A DNA stretch of 64,000 nt. Source: Paracentrotus lividus (Eukaryota > Echinodermata > Echinoidea > Camarodonta > Echinidae). The notes under the pieces are model-generated. The model was not told the origin of the DNA. It was given only the letters and a program-made list of their open reading frames with translations, and made no database searches. The stretch spans positions 50,327,475 to 50,391,474 of the forward strand of contig CALNVZ010003426.1 in the NCBI GenBank assembly GCA_940671915.1, written 5' to 3'. Each line of letters opens with the position of its first letter. The first letter of the stretch is position 1. This document shows positions 23,910 through 35,214 of this stretch, one piece after another. The position numbers and the translations under genes were made by a program.

Positions 23910-24095
23910 GTTTACGCTTTTAACCGTAAAGCCAAACTAGGGATTGCCGCCCTAAATTTTGTCTGTGTCTTCGGGAAATTGGCCTATTACTATACATTGA
24001 CCAATATTGCTTATCGGGCCCTATTTCATAATACATCTACTCGTCCATAGACAGAATATAATGTAAGTACTTTTCAATTTGTTGAGTTAACTTAC

Positions 24096-24140
24096 CGGAA
24101 AGATACAGGTCAAGAAATAAACCAAAACCAGTAATTCCAT
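24096..24140 (-). CDS. Signal-peptide first exon of a secreted or membrane FN3 protein
   Basis: The minus strand starts with ATG and encodes MELLVLVYFLTCIFP, a short hydrophobic leader, then meets a strong donor (CCG|GTAAGT) in phase 0. The next recognisable coding exon on this strand (2288-2588) begins in phase 0, so the two can join directly and place a mature N-terminus near GTNAQIPGP. The implied first intron is about 21.5 kb and is full of transposons, which is long but not exceptional for animals. Exons missed in between cannot be excluded. A TATA box lies just upstream. The exon is too short to be conclusive alone; the case is the combination of leader, donor, phase and promoter. Confidence 0.5.
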
Positions 24141-24220
24141 GTTGGTGTATGTCCCATTACACGACGAGACTGAAATTGAAACTTCAACTACCAATTATAT
24201 TGAATAAACTGAGACCTGAT

Positions 24221-24226
24221 TTTATA
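24221..24226 (-). promoter_or_regulatory. TATA box of the FN3-repeat gene
   Basis: On the minus strand the sequence reads GGTATAAAATCAGG. It lies about 80 bases upstream of the ATG of a signal-peptide exon. A start site some 25-30 bases downstream would fall near 24195 and give a 5' leader of about 55 bases. The spacing fits a core promoter; no CpG island is visible. The call rests on position relative to the exon. Confidence 0.4.
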
Positions 24227-24229
24227 CCA

Positions 24230-25059
24230 AATAAATAAGCTAAATATAGCTCATGCTGTACTACAAACACTCTAGGCTACACTGAATTGAATTTAACACA
24301 GCGTGCCAGAGGTAATATGAACACAATATGATATCTTTAAATATTGCTATTATTGCCAACAATTTTTTTCTCAAAATTCCTTTTGACGACAAGATTCTAT
24401 TGTAAACACATGCAAGTCACACGGGCGTAAAAAGACCGACACAATTCTGGACCGAACATATGATATATGCTGGTAATGTTATGATAATGTGTTGATCTAG
24501 ATTATTTTGATGTGACAGGGTATTGGCCCTCACGTTGCTTTGCGTTTTCATAAGTCATCTTTATCTGAGTAAATAGAATATGGATTTTTATTGTATAAAA
24601 GGCGAGATTGCATGGGCTGCTCGGTAATCCAACGACCTTATCCCCCGCCCACTCATTACCTCCTCATTTCATTTCCATCTATAAAATGAAAATGAAAAAA
24701 AAAAAAAATGATATGCTCCAAATTTTATTGTCCTAAAAGGATATTTGTTTTGCCCCTTTTCTCGTGGGCCCGGCAGCCGCTGAGCAGCGCTAGATGGACG
24801 TTGCTTTATCCCCTTCTTGTTGAACGCCAAACAGGGAAGCAGGGAACCTTGCATCGCTCTAATTAGTATATTTTGAATTCCTGCTTTTTGTCTTCTTCTC
24901 TTTGTTACCGGTGTTTTTGTTGGTATGAACTCATATTCCTGTTCCCCTTTTCTCTTCTTCTTGATCTCAATATTCCCAAATGAAAATGCAGTTGTCGTGA
25001 ATCGTGCCATACATGTACCACCTCTTTCTGATAGCCGATCAAGAAATTCCTTGAATGCT
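24230..25059. other. Upstream region of the FN3 gene, no further gene seen
   Basis: A 113-codon minus-strand ORF (24669-25010) is present but basic, low-complexity at its end and without a recognisable domain; I do not call it. Confidence 0.35.
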
Positions 25060-25182
25060 GTGAGCGCCCTTCGGGGGTAGCCTAGCTAAGCCGGGTAATA
25101 ATAATATGATGCGCCTTGAGCACTCTACAGAGTGGATACGAGCGCAATAAAAATCACATTATTATTATTGTTATTATTATTA
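25060..25182 (+). mobile_element. SINE-like 3' segment with (ATT)n tail
   Basis: GAGCGCCCTTCGGGGGTAGC leads to GGATACGAGCGCAATAAAAA and an ATT-rich tail. The GCGCxATAxAAAT-(ATT)n ending is the common 3' end of animal SINE/CR1-type elements. No tRNA-like promoter is clear. Confidence 0.5.
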
Positions 25183-25309
25183 AATCGAAATTCCATAAGG
25201 ATGGTCGTTGATGTCTAGAGTTGATCTTTTGACTTTTCAGAAATCACTCGCTCATGACCATATAGGTCCCTTGGCTGTAACTGAGGTTGGCACAGACGAT
25301 GTATTCGGA

Positions 25310-25530
25310 GACTATTATTATTATTATTATTATTTATTCGGCATTTTTATTTATTCAAAATACATGAATATACAATACAAAATACATAACAATAGGATAT
25401 AAATGACAATATACAAAGGACCTGAAGTGGAGTTGAAGGGGCTGCCTGGGTTTGGAAAAAGTTAACTTAATTACTATGACCCACAGGTCTTCCTCCCCAC
25501 ACCCAATCAACTCCATCCAGGTCAGAAAAG
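25310..25530 (-). mobile_element. LINE 3'-end fragment
   Basis: An ATT repeat followed by sequence resembling the 3' UTR of the 20325 LINE (AATACAAAATACATAA phrases, then GACCCACAGGTCTTCCTCC). No coding portion remains. Confidence 0.4.
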
Positions 25531-26393
25531 GAAAAAATAAAAAGGCACATATGAATTAAAAGTATACAACTGGAACAGGCAACACTTTTGGAAAAATATA
25601 TAAATGTAACATGAATCAACCAGCAAAAAATCCTTTCAATCTATTCATTCCAATATAAAGAGAAAATAATAATGCAAATAATTTGACATGTTATGTGTAT
25701 TTCAAAAATGTTAAGAATCTTAATTGATTAATTAATTGATGGAGAACATTCTGAGAGAGCAATTAGTCTACAATTGGATATAGAATGAAGCTACACTGTA
25801 GGAATTAAGCCAAAAATTAATCAATAAATATACACAAACTATCTATTGTACTTGCAATTGACTTTACTTTGTAGTCATTAAGTTGAATTTCACTATTAAT
25901 ATTTACATAAAATACTTAAACATCATCAAAAATAAATGTAGAAAAAGCATACTATAATAATAGAAGGATCATGAGTAATCAAGATAAATTACATTAATTT
26001 ACTTTGTCCAGGGGATAAACAAAGGTTTCTACGGAAATCAATATCTTTATTTGGATGTCAAATTCTTTTCATAACATTCGTTCAGTGATTCCATGTCATG
26101 ATTCTATGGCATTATTCCGTGAAAACTGTGAAACAATAACACAAATAAAGGACCATATATACAAGAATTCCAGAAGCATGTTAAATTCATAACAGATTCG
26201 TGCGAAAAGTTACATATTTAAGAGAATTGGGTACATTTTAATTCATTGTTTTACGATACCTTTCAAAGTTTACGACTTGAAATAACCTTTAAAGCATATT
26301 GAATTTATCTGACTGCATGGTTTTACAATTTACAAACTCAAATGTTTCAACTGATTCAATTGTACCTTTCATTCGGAGGCCTGTGCAGCTGTA

Positions 26394-26802
26394 CAGTGTG
26401 TCCCACAAAAAAAAATGCAAATGGCAATTTAGATGGATATAATATTAAAATTACAGAATTATATTGTTTATATCTTTACACCCGTAAACTACAATTTACA
26501 GTGATAAAACTTTCATAATCACTACTGAAATATTTTTCAAAATATTAATGATCAAACTTGGGTTTGTTTTATTCGATATACCCGGTACCACTTAATACAA
26601 AACTAGGATGGAGAGTTTTCCTGATGTGTGATGAAAAAAATGCTCATATCTTTGTGATTATTGGACCATATCGCATAAAATTTTATACAGTTGCAGAAAA
26701 TGAATTGTTGTTTTCGGGTGTAGAGATAGAATTAATATAATATTGTAATTTTTATATTATGCCTATCTAAAGTGCCATTAGCATTTTTTGTGGGACACAC
26801 TA
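26394..26802. mobile_element. Tc1/mariner-type MITE
   Basis: The 409-bp unit starts CAGTGTGTCCCACAAAAA and ends with the matching inverted arm (TTTTTTGTGGGACACACT), next to TA dinucleotides. Arms stay alignable for over 100 bp. TA duplication and CAGTGTGTCCCA termini are mariner features. There is no transposase. Confidence 0.8.
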
Positions 26803-27491
26803 TATATAGCTTAATGAAAGGATGCAAATTATCTATTTATTCTAAATCTCTCTTCTGGCATGAAAGGTGCTTCTACAAATTCAACTAAATTCAACCTTCA
26901 GTATAATTAGCAATATCTTCACTTTTTGTGATACATTTCAGTACATTTTGTTGGTTTCACTTCTGAATTTGAATTATATTAGCATAGTCGTCTTAGATGC
27001 ACATTTATATTGGTAGCACACATTACACACTCTACATGACTCTGTGTGAAACACAAAAAATACCTTCTATTTATTATATATAATTTCATAATTCATAAAT
27101 ATGAACAAAATAATTACCGAAACGAACCTCTTTGCCTGCCTATGTGACAACGAAAATTAGTCCAAATCCCCAGGATGTTCTTGCAAAAAAAAGGGGACTT
27201 TGACTTCTGTATCTATCATGCAATGTTTTGTACAATAGCTGGTGCTGTACACAGTGACTCAATAAAAAAAGTCCCATCATTGGTTTCTTGACATGTCTCG
27301 ATAGAACCATTCTCCTAGCATATACTGGTAACCTTTTCATTTGGATCTTTGCACCCATGACTGAATAACAGACAATCTTCAGAAGCCGGCAAGATCTCTC
27401 GCGCAAAGTGGCTGTGGGTGAATAGCAGATGTTGCCGTGACAGAAATTTTGTACACAACTACCCCAACACCATGCCACCACAGAAAAAAAC

Positions 27492-27531
27492 CTACACACA
27501 CACACACACACCACACAACACACACACACAC

Positions 27532-27562
<31 letters not shown>

Positions 27563-27565
27563 ACA

Positions 27566-27610
<45 letters not shown>

Positions 27611-27611
27611 A
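27492..27611. repeat. (CA)n microsatellite
   Basis: About 120 bp of CA repeat with CAC interruptions. ORFs across it are artefacts. Confidence 0.95.
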
Positions 27612-27730
27612 GTAAACAATTCGCAATATCTGATGTTTTATTCACCAAGACCATCACTGAATGTTTTTGACGTAGTAATTCCCAACAACTGTTTGTGAGG
27701 TTGAGTGAGGGTGTGTGCGTATGTATGTGT

Positions 27731-27908
27731 CAGGGGCCGCGGAGCGTTTTTAAAGTGGAGGGGCTGAGCCGAAAGTGGGGGGGGGGCTGAACAGGCTAAA
27801 AATCACAAATGTATGGTCATTTTTGCATTTTTGTACACGTTGGCTGAAAAAGTGGGGAGGGGGGCTGCAGCCCCCCCCCAGCCCCCCCCCCCGGCTCCGC
27901 GGCCCCTG
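27731..27908. mobile_element. GC-rich foldback element, hAT-like ends
   Basis: CAGGGGCCGCGGAGC at the left is mirrored by GCTCCGCGGCCCCTG at the right, with G and C runs inside. CAGGGG ends suit hAT, but no clear 8-bp duplication is seen. Confidence 0.5.
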
Positions 27909-28361
27909 TGTGATCTGTGTCTCTGTCTCTGTGTGCGTGTCTTTGTGCCTGCACATAAGTAATGAATTCTCAACTTGTTTATTCTCCACCCAGCTACTTG
28001 GCGGAAGTGAGATCTTTTCTGAAGATTGTCTGTTATTCAGTCATGCAGGCAAAGATCCAAATGAAAATGTAATAAATACGATTATCAGTGGCGGATCTGA
28101 CTCTCCCAACACACCCGCATACAGTGGCGTATCTAGGGTCAAGTTCGCCCGGGGCAAATGTTGAGTTTGCGCCCCTTACTTCTCCAGCTCTGCTCAACGA
28201 GTTGTTTTAGTTTGTTGTACCAGTGTCATATAAACATTCCCCCAGATGTGGGGATAATTTGATGTCCATACATTCACGTAGCTTATCAATTTTTATTTCC
28301 TCTAGAAATTGTCGTGGGTTGGGGGAGGGTAGTTAGCACTCCAAATAAAGACTCTTCAGTC

Positions 28362-28464
28362 CGATGTACGGTTAAGTAACTTTATTGGTCATCATTCAAT
28401 GCATAAGCAAAAGCCAAAAGGCAAAAGCCAAAAGAGCCAGAAGGCCCAAAAGAAGCCAAAAGCC
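28362..28464 (-). ncRNA. Candidate terminal exon of a spliced minus-strand transcript
   Basis: A strong acceptor (TTTCTATATTTGCAG|GG) is followed by repeats of GGCTTTTGG and an AATAAA signal (28381-28386 on this strand). No long ORF is present. The likely partner is the exon at 30217-30350. Intermediate exons (for example near 29430-29490) are possible. A protein-coding role cannot be excluded, but nothing recognisable is encoded. Confidence 0.35.
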
Positions 28465-30216
28465 CTGCAAATATAGAAATATAAAGAATCAATTAATATC
28501 AAACATCACAATATAGAAAAGAATAAGATCTCAAATTACTTAATTAATTATCCCCTAACCAATTCAAGATATATTCCCTTCCAGTGATCAACGAACCATA
28601 GTATAACCTCAATTAGAATCATTAATATCACATTCATTACAACATCGGAAATCTGTTTCTCCATCCTACAGATTACAATGAAAAAGATATTAAGCTCGTG
28701 AGAACAACGTCACTAACTCCTAGCGACAGCAAATACCTCGAATTTGCTTTCCCATTCTAATCATTAAACCTCGTAAAACATCGTCATCAATCAGCATTAT
28801 ATGATTTGTGAGAGACAAAATGTGAGCTAAAGTGTAAATATATTGAGTTTGCTAAAATTTGAATGAGTAGATGAATCATTGAATAAATCCAAAGATCTGA
28901 AACCTCCAATCTACAATAAGTCAATTCCGATATATAATCATACATGAAACAATTCATGTTACTATCAAGTATTTATCCAATTCGTTTAATACCAGAATAC
29001 ATCATTAAGGACTTAAATGTTCAAGTTTATCTTCTTTAAAATCTTTTTACCTCTAAAGAAAATGAATTGTTTTCTTTTCAATCAATTTCTCTGGAATCAT
29101 CTTAAATCTAGGCAGGAAAAGATCATACTAAAAGCCAATGTCCCACTCAAAGAATTAGAATTCTTCAATTTATATAAACAATTTTACATAATCAATAACA
29201 ATGACTTCTATGTATGAATCACAGGATAGTTAAACCAACTTCTGTATCATCTCATAACTTCAATTTTCACCTTAATAAACTTATGTGACCAAAAACAATC
29301 TTTCATACTTCAATTAAGACTTCAAATAATTTTCATAAATTTTCTTAATACAAAAACTCCTTAATATTTACAATAGGATGCTTACTAACATTTACAATAG
29401 AATGCTTTTCCAAGGTCAACAAAGAAAATACACCAGCATCACTGGCTTCTGGAAAATCACCGGCAGGACATCGGAAAACTCTATCAGGGTTGCCAGCTAA
29501 ATTTTAAAGGATCAAATGACTAATTACTAACTTTGTGACTCCAAAAGCATTATTAAATCAACCTAAAAAGGTTATTCAACCAATCATTGCTCTGACTAAA
29601 ACTCCAAAATTCACCTTTATACTTGAACACAAGAGCTGTCCTATAACAAATCTCAAATGCACATACAAGAGGTATTGAGATTACATAAATAAGTTTGAAA
29701 GTTTAAATCATTGTTCAATCTCATGTTACTTTACACATGTATTTTTCATGTTACTTTACACATGTATTTTATCCACAGTAATTTCATGTAATCCCCAAAG
29801 AAATCTTCACATCTTTGAAATTCTATATTGAATCCCTAAGTACATGGGCGCCGCCATCTTTAAATGACTACAATAGAGTACACACCAAATACAAGTATAA
29901 GCCTAAAACAACCAAAACATGCATCCCTAGATTTCCTTCATTAAAATACATATTTTCACAACTTCTTTGATATAATTCAGACATTGCATACAAAATTTCA
30001 AACTTGAAATAGCATACTGCAGTGAACCAATTATTTCTTATGGTCCAAAATTGTAAAAACAACCTTATGATAAGCCCTCACTATTTGTTTACATGTGGGC
30101 CTATGTATAGCTCCATTCTTACTTTAGCGTAAATTTGCTTTGAACATTCATATAAAATTCACAAAATTGTGTTTCCAATCTAATTTAATTTCACAAAATC
30201 AAAAGTAGCAACGTAC
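28465..30216. other. Presumed intron of the candidate transcript
   Basis: AT-rich sequence without other recognised features apart from the possible small exon near 29430-29490. Confidence 0.3.
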
Positions 30217-30350
30217 CTAAAGTTTCTGGCTGAAAAACCCTTCTAGTTCGCCCAAACTACTCGGCTACGAGCAAATACTGCAAGTTGAAGCGTAACTTCA
30301 TGGCAAACGGAGTTAGAGATGAGGTTCGGAGTGTAGACGGGATGACAAGT
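30217..30350 (-). ncRNA. Candidate first exon of the same minus-strand transcript
   Basis: A TATA box lies upstream and the exon ends at a donor (CTTTAG|GTACGT). An ATG gives only MKLRFNLQYLLVAE before a stop. The Gypsy element sits about 240 bp upstream, separating this promoter from its original upstream DNA, now at 54963 onward. Confidence 0.35.
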
Positions 30351-30373
30351 AAATCATTCCTTCTTGATACTCT

Positions 30374-30380
30374 CCTTATA
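30374..30380 (-). promoter_or_regulatory. TATA box of the candidate spliced transcript
   Basis: TATAAGG on the minus strand, about 30 bases ahead of the presumed start near 30350. Confidence 0.35.
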
Positions 30381-30591
30381 CACCTAACGCGTCAACCCAG
30401 CCACACCCAAAAGTAAGATTACTCCGCATAAACATAACATTTAAAATTCCTAAATTCTTATGAACCCAAAGAATACCTTAAACAGGTGTTACTCTTCAAA
30501 TCTCTACTACAAAATAGAACTACTTTTTAAGTCGTAAGAACATCATGTTTCACCCAAGCGTTAGTCGACTGTACTGTCTATCCCATCATGC

Positions 30592-30612
30592 TGTGGGTTG
30601 TTACGTCCCACC
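30592..30612 (-). repeat. Distal 21 bp of the Gypsy 3' LTR
   Basis: TGTGGGTTGTTACGTCCCACC is the LTR terminus seen at 54491. The rest of this LTR resumes at 44306, after the 13.7 kb insertion. Confidence 0.9.
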
Positions 30613-31039
30613 CAGAGTGGGTAGATAGAGAGAGTGACGACAACGGAAGTCGTCTCTGATTGGTCAGGTTTTTCATGGGGCTCAAAATGGAACTATTTCA
30701 TAAGCAGTTGATGCCCTCAACAGCTGATTCAGTGCCAATGGAACTTTTTTGGAACCGGCTGATGTGTATTAAGGCCCCCGCACACCTTACGACCCGACTA
30801 CCTCACGACTACCTCACGACTGACAGAGGTCAAAAATGACGTCACAGCTCTTGCTAGTCGTGAGTCGTAAGCTAGTCAGATGCCAGTCGGAAGGCCAGTC
30901 GCAAGGATTCGACATGTTGAATCCTTCCGACTGGATCGCAAGGGATCGCAGGCTCAATCCAACTTCAAACCAATCAGAAAGCACTGTTTGTATGACGTCA
31001 TACCGGCTAAGAAATCCGAGACCAGTTGCACTACCGCTG

Positions 31040-33323
31040 ACGGGACTGGCTGAAAAAGTAAGTAACTTTGTTTTTTCTGCAAATATGATTCATTTCAAGA
31101 ACGAACCAAGCATTTTCAGTAGAGGGATAAATATGCATCACCTTTTGTTGAAACGTATGATTTGTTTAACGCCCGATTTATGGGGTTATTGTATGGTAAT
31201 TAACGCCATATAAACGCCACTCACACAGTTTTCCCCCAGACTCAGTCCCGTTCATAAAGATTCACGTACCGTACACCGCCCGGTTATCGAGGTAAATCAA
31301 GGTTTTCGGGACATAACTTCACAACCAAATAATATTTCAGAAAGAATTACCTATCAACCGACGGTAAAAATGCTGGGCAATAAAACTCACGCAATATTCC
31401 AAGGCTTGAGACTCATTAATTGATCACAAATACGACGAATTTGAGAGGAAATTTCCCGCCCCATTCCCGAGGTAGACTAACCAAATATCGAGGTATACAA
31501 AAATGGCGCTGATCAGCTGGATTTATTTACTTGAGATCAGTGCGCGATTTATGGGGGACCTTAATCCGGGGCATGCACCGTTCGGTTTTATTGGGGGCGG
31601 GGTTCTTTTCTGTGAGTTTTTTCTCTTTTACTACTTCATTCATCTTTGACAATGGAGATAATAATAATATGTAGTGTATATTTCAACAACAAAAAAGAAA
31701 AAAAAGAGATAGTTTGCCTTAGTCCACAATTGTACTACCCTATTTGTTTAAATTTACATAGTTTTTTTTCTATTTTCTTTTGATACTGAATTGTGAATTA
31801 TTATAACTTTTTTACCCATTTCTACTTATTTCCAGGTTTTATTTTTTATTAATTTTTTTTTTTTCAATTTGTGTTTGGTGTTTCTGTATTGCTGCCAATA
31901 TCAGGCCCCCGCCCCTTGTTTTCCTTCTCACGTGTTTTTTTTTTCAAGTGAAGAAATGTATTATCCGTTTACTTCATTTAACCTTGATATTTTATGGAAT
32001 AAAGAGCCCTTTTTATACTACAAAATCTAGTTCATGTTTTTTGTTTTTTGGGGGGTTTTTTGTTGTTGTTTTTTTGTCAGATTTTGATGTAGATATTGCA
32101 TGATATTAGATTATTTTTAATTATTTCCAAACTAATAATAAAATATATAAAATTAATTAAGCACTGCACTGATTTTAATGTTCCCGTTCATACTGATGCA
32201 ATCAAGTCATACTTTCAACTTCTAATTATTTCATCTGAGAAAATTAGTATTATTTTTGTTTTAGTTCTAAGTTTATATATAAAATTATGAACATGCAATC
32301 ACATTCATCATCTTAGTAGGCCTATATCACGAAGAACTCTTGATTACATATGTTGTAATATTAGTCACAAAAATAAAAGTTTTATTCTTATCAGGGTCAA
32401 TGTTATGATGATCTTTATGTTATTGGTTTTCAATAATTGGGTTTTATACCTGATATTTTATCTCGCTGATTTTTCTGGAAATAGAAATGAAAATCAGATC
32501 ATTTGTAATGAGAGTTGTAATATTGTATAACCGTGTCCTTTTATTATTTTGTTTCATTATTCCATGAAAATTAAATTCAATATATAAAAAAAAAAAAAAA
32601 AAAATCCGTTTTTAAATATTTTGTATACAATGTAACTAAAAAAAATTGAAAGGAACTTTTCTTGTTTCTGGTTTGACAGCTCTTAAAAAGAGTTTAGCGG
32701 TATTTTATTTTATTTTATTTATTTATTTTTTTTTTTTAAAGAAGTTACAATAATTACAAAAATTGTGGTAGCCAAATTAATGAAATAATTAGAACGTTGG
32801 AAGATCGTTGAATCGCCTCGGGTTATATATCTCCGATAAGGGGCAGTGATCCATGGAGAGGAGGTAATTTTCCTAGGGGATAATATGACGTTATCCTTGG
32901 GATAATATTCAAGATGGTAATTGTCCAAGGGTAACTATGGAGGGGGGGGGTGTAATGGTTCAGTTGTAATTATCCGCAGGTATAAACAATTATTGTCCAT
33001 AAGTGGTATTAATTTTGTCCCCGACCTGGGAGTATGAGAGGTGCTTAGAAGCGGGGAAAATTGGCCAGGGTTACTCGTCCGGGAATTGCAATCAAGAATT
33101 TAAATGTTTGGTACTCCATAATTGGTTTTATCCTTAAATCGGGTCGAGAAGGTACCCATTTTTTTTTTTCATGTCTACGGCTGGGGCGAACTATAAGGCA
33201 GGGGGATGGGGGGGGTGTGTGGGGGGGGGTGCGGTGTTAGATTTTTTTTGTTCGAATCCATCAAAGAGGTTCATCGATGCCCGTACTTTATTACTATCAC
33301 TTTTTTTTTTGGCTCATGCCCGC
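31040..33323. other. Interior of the inner element, left part
   Basis: 31240-31560 is CpG-richer and contains CGTACCGTACACCGCCCGG, which recurs inverted at about 35700. The remainder to 33323 is AT-rich, with a LINE-like T-rich tail at 32700-32745. No gene is seen. Confidence 0.4.
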
Positions 33324-33650
33324 NNNNNNNNNNNNNNNNNNNNNNNNNNNNNNNNNNNNNNNNNNNNNNNNNNNNNNNNNNNNNNNNNNNNNNNNNNNNN
33401 NNNNNNNNNNNNNNNNNNNNNNNNNNNNNNNNNNNNNNNNNNNNNNNNNNNNNNNNNNNNNNNNNNNNNNNNNNNNNNNNNNNNNNNNNNNNNNNNNNNN
33501 NNNNNNNNNNNNNNNNNNNNNNNNNNNNNNNNNNNNNNNNNNNNNNNNNNNNNNNNNNNNNNNNNNNNNNNNNNNNNNNNNNNNNNNNNNNNNNNNNNNN
33601 NNNNNNNNNNNNNNNNNNNNNNNNNNNNNNNNNNNNNNNNNNNNNNNNNN
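33324..33650. other. Assembly gap (327 N)
   Basis: Unknown bases within the 13.4 kb inner element. Confidence 1.
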
Positions 33651-33769
33651 CCTCCTAAGTCGTCGACAAAATACCCCTGGGAAAGTTACGCCCGGAGATA
33701 TAATTTAAATTCCCGTGCGTCAATTAATCAAGGGCTAGAAAGCTGCACTTCAGAAAGAAAATAAGTATA

Positions 33770-34280
33770 GGTGCGAAAAAATGAGCAAGAAAATGCGGTA
33801 TCAATCGGGACTTCGAACCAGAGATCCTCCGTACTAGGTCGGCGCTCTACCAATCTGAAGCTATAGTAAGCCCGGATGGGGTCGCTCCCTATTATTATAC
33901 CCGTTAAGGTCATTCACACATGCTGCGATCATGTGGTCATTGAAGCTATATGAAACCTGAGCATTAATTCTCCACAGTTACCGCCCTCTAGAAATCAAAC
34001 TTTTGGAGTAAATGCGTAGGGATATTAGGTGATTCACATATGCTTATTACTCCAAAGCCTGTGACTTTCTCTCTCTTCGGCCGTAATCTTATTGCCAGGT
34101 TTTCTCCTAGCGCTTCTGACCATCTCGAAAAGCATTGAAGAGTTAACGGTATTACTAGGGACGACCCCATCCGGGGCTTCTTCTATAGCTCAGATGTTAG
34201 GCGCCTGACTAGTAACCGAGAGGTCTCTGGTTCGAATCCGATGGTACCCCATTTTCTTTGCTCATTTTTTCATCGATCTA
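33770..34280. repeat. Foldback with two tRNA-Thr-like arms
   Basis: The plus arm (about 34140-34280) has TAGCTCAGATGTTAGGCGCC as A box, an anticodon-loop-like CTAGTAA and GGTTCGAATCC as B box. The minus arm (about 33770-33905) has the same order (TAGCTTCAG, CTAGTAC, GGTTCGAAGTC). Both arms also share flanking CATCCGGG and CATTTTCTTTGCTCATTTTTT phrases. Acceptor and T stems do not pair, so these are tRNA-derived, not working tRNA genes. Confidence 0.65.
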
Positions 34281-35214
34281 TATCATTACCCACCTGGTCC
34301 ACAATTACCCTCTGCATGGTGAAACTGTCCCCCCCCCCCTGTAATGAAATCCTGGATCCGCCACTGTATAATTTTGCACATAATAATAACTTCCGATAAT
34401 GAAAAATACTAATCATAAACATCAGAACACTATTACAAAAGCTGTTTTTATTGATTACAATTAATTCGGCAAGTTAATTCTCTTACATGATTTATATTAT
34501 AAGATTATTTGTTTTATGCATTTTGAAAAGGAAATAAATGTTACCTGAACACGAAATTGAACTTATATACATTATAATGAAATATTGTGACATCAGTTTA
34601 GAGGTTAGTTATGATTGGTCTGTAATGATTATTGATGGACAAAACTTTGCCTAGTTTTGGTAAAAACATGGATCAAAGTAAATCTGTCGGTCAGTAGCCC
34701 TTTTAACAATTACGAAGCCTGGCGAATATTTTGAACAATACAATTTTTAACTAAACAAGATAACAAAAACATTCCCCCCTTTTTTTCTTCTTCATTTTTC
34801 ATTGTTTTCTTTTTTTTTATCCGGGGGGGGGGGCGGTCCCCGGATACTTTCCTTTCGTGTTTCCAAAATGAGAAACAAGAAACACACAGATGAATGATAT
34901 TTTGGGATCTATGTAAACATTGTTACATAGAAAATTGGATTCCACTGGTGAAAAACAGAAGAATAAAAAAGGAGAAAAAAAAAAAAAAAAAAAAAACAAC
35001 GCCATGCCATTCCTCAAAATTACTTTCTTTTTTATTTACATCTTTTTTTAAAATATAGATATATATACTAGTAGCTGACAATCGTCTACATAATATTTAG
35101 ATATTTCAAAATATAAATCTTGATATTAATTACCAAATTTAACAATTATGATCCAAATACAACTTCAAAACCAGTAAAATTAGTTGACGTGAATAAACCC
35201 ATACGATGTCAATC
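34281..35214. other. AT-rich interior with a transposon-end remnant
   Basis: CAGTGGCGGATCCAGG on the minus strand (about 34352-34366) is a common hAT-like terminus. 34505-34550 resembles 42735-42782 (AGGAAATAAATGTTAC). No gene is seen. Confidence 0.35.

Noticed and set aside
24669-25010. 113-codon minus-strand ORF starting MARFTTTAFSFG
   Set aside because: Basic and low-complexity at its end, with no domain, splice context or family likeness. It could be a chance ORF.
27140-27670. Cys/Val-rich and Thr/His-rich ORFs
   Set aside because: They are produced by the CA microsatellite.
30836-31213. 125-codon ORF starting MTSQLLLVVSRK
   Set aside because: It lies across the subterminal repeat of the inner element and encodes nothing recognisable.
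34170-34255. Working tRNA-Thr gene
   Set aside because: A and B boxes are good, but acceptor and T stems do not pair; it is better read as tRNA-derived repeat.
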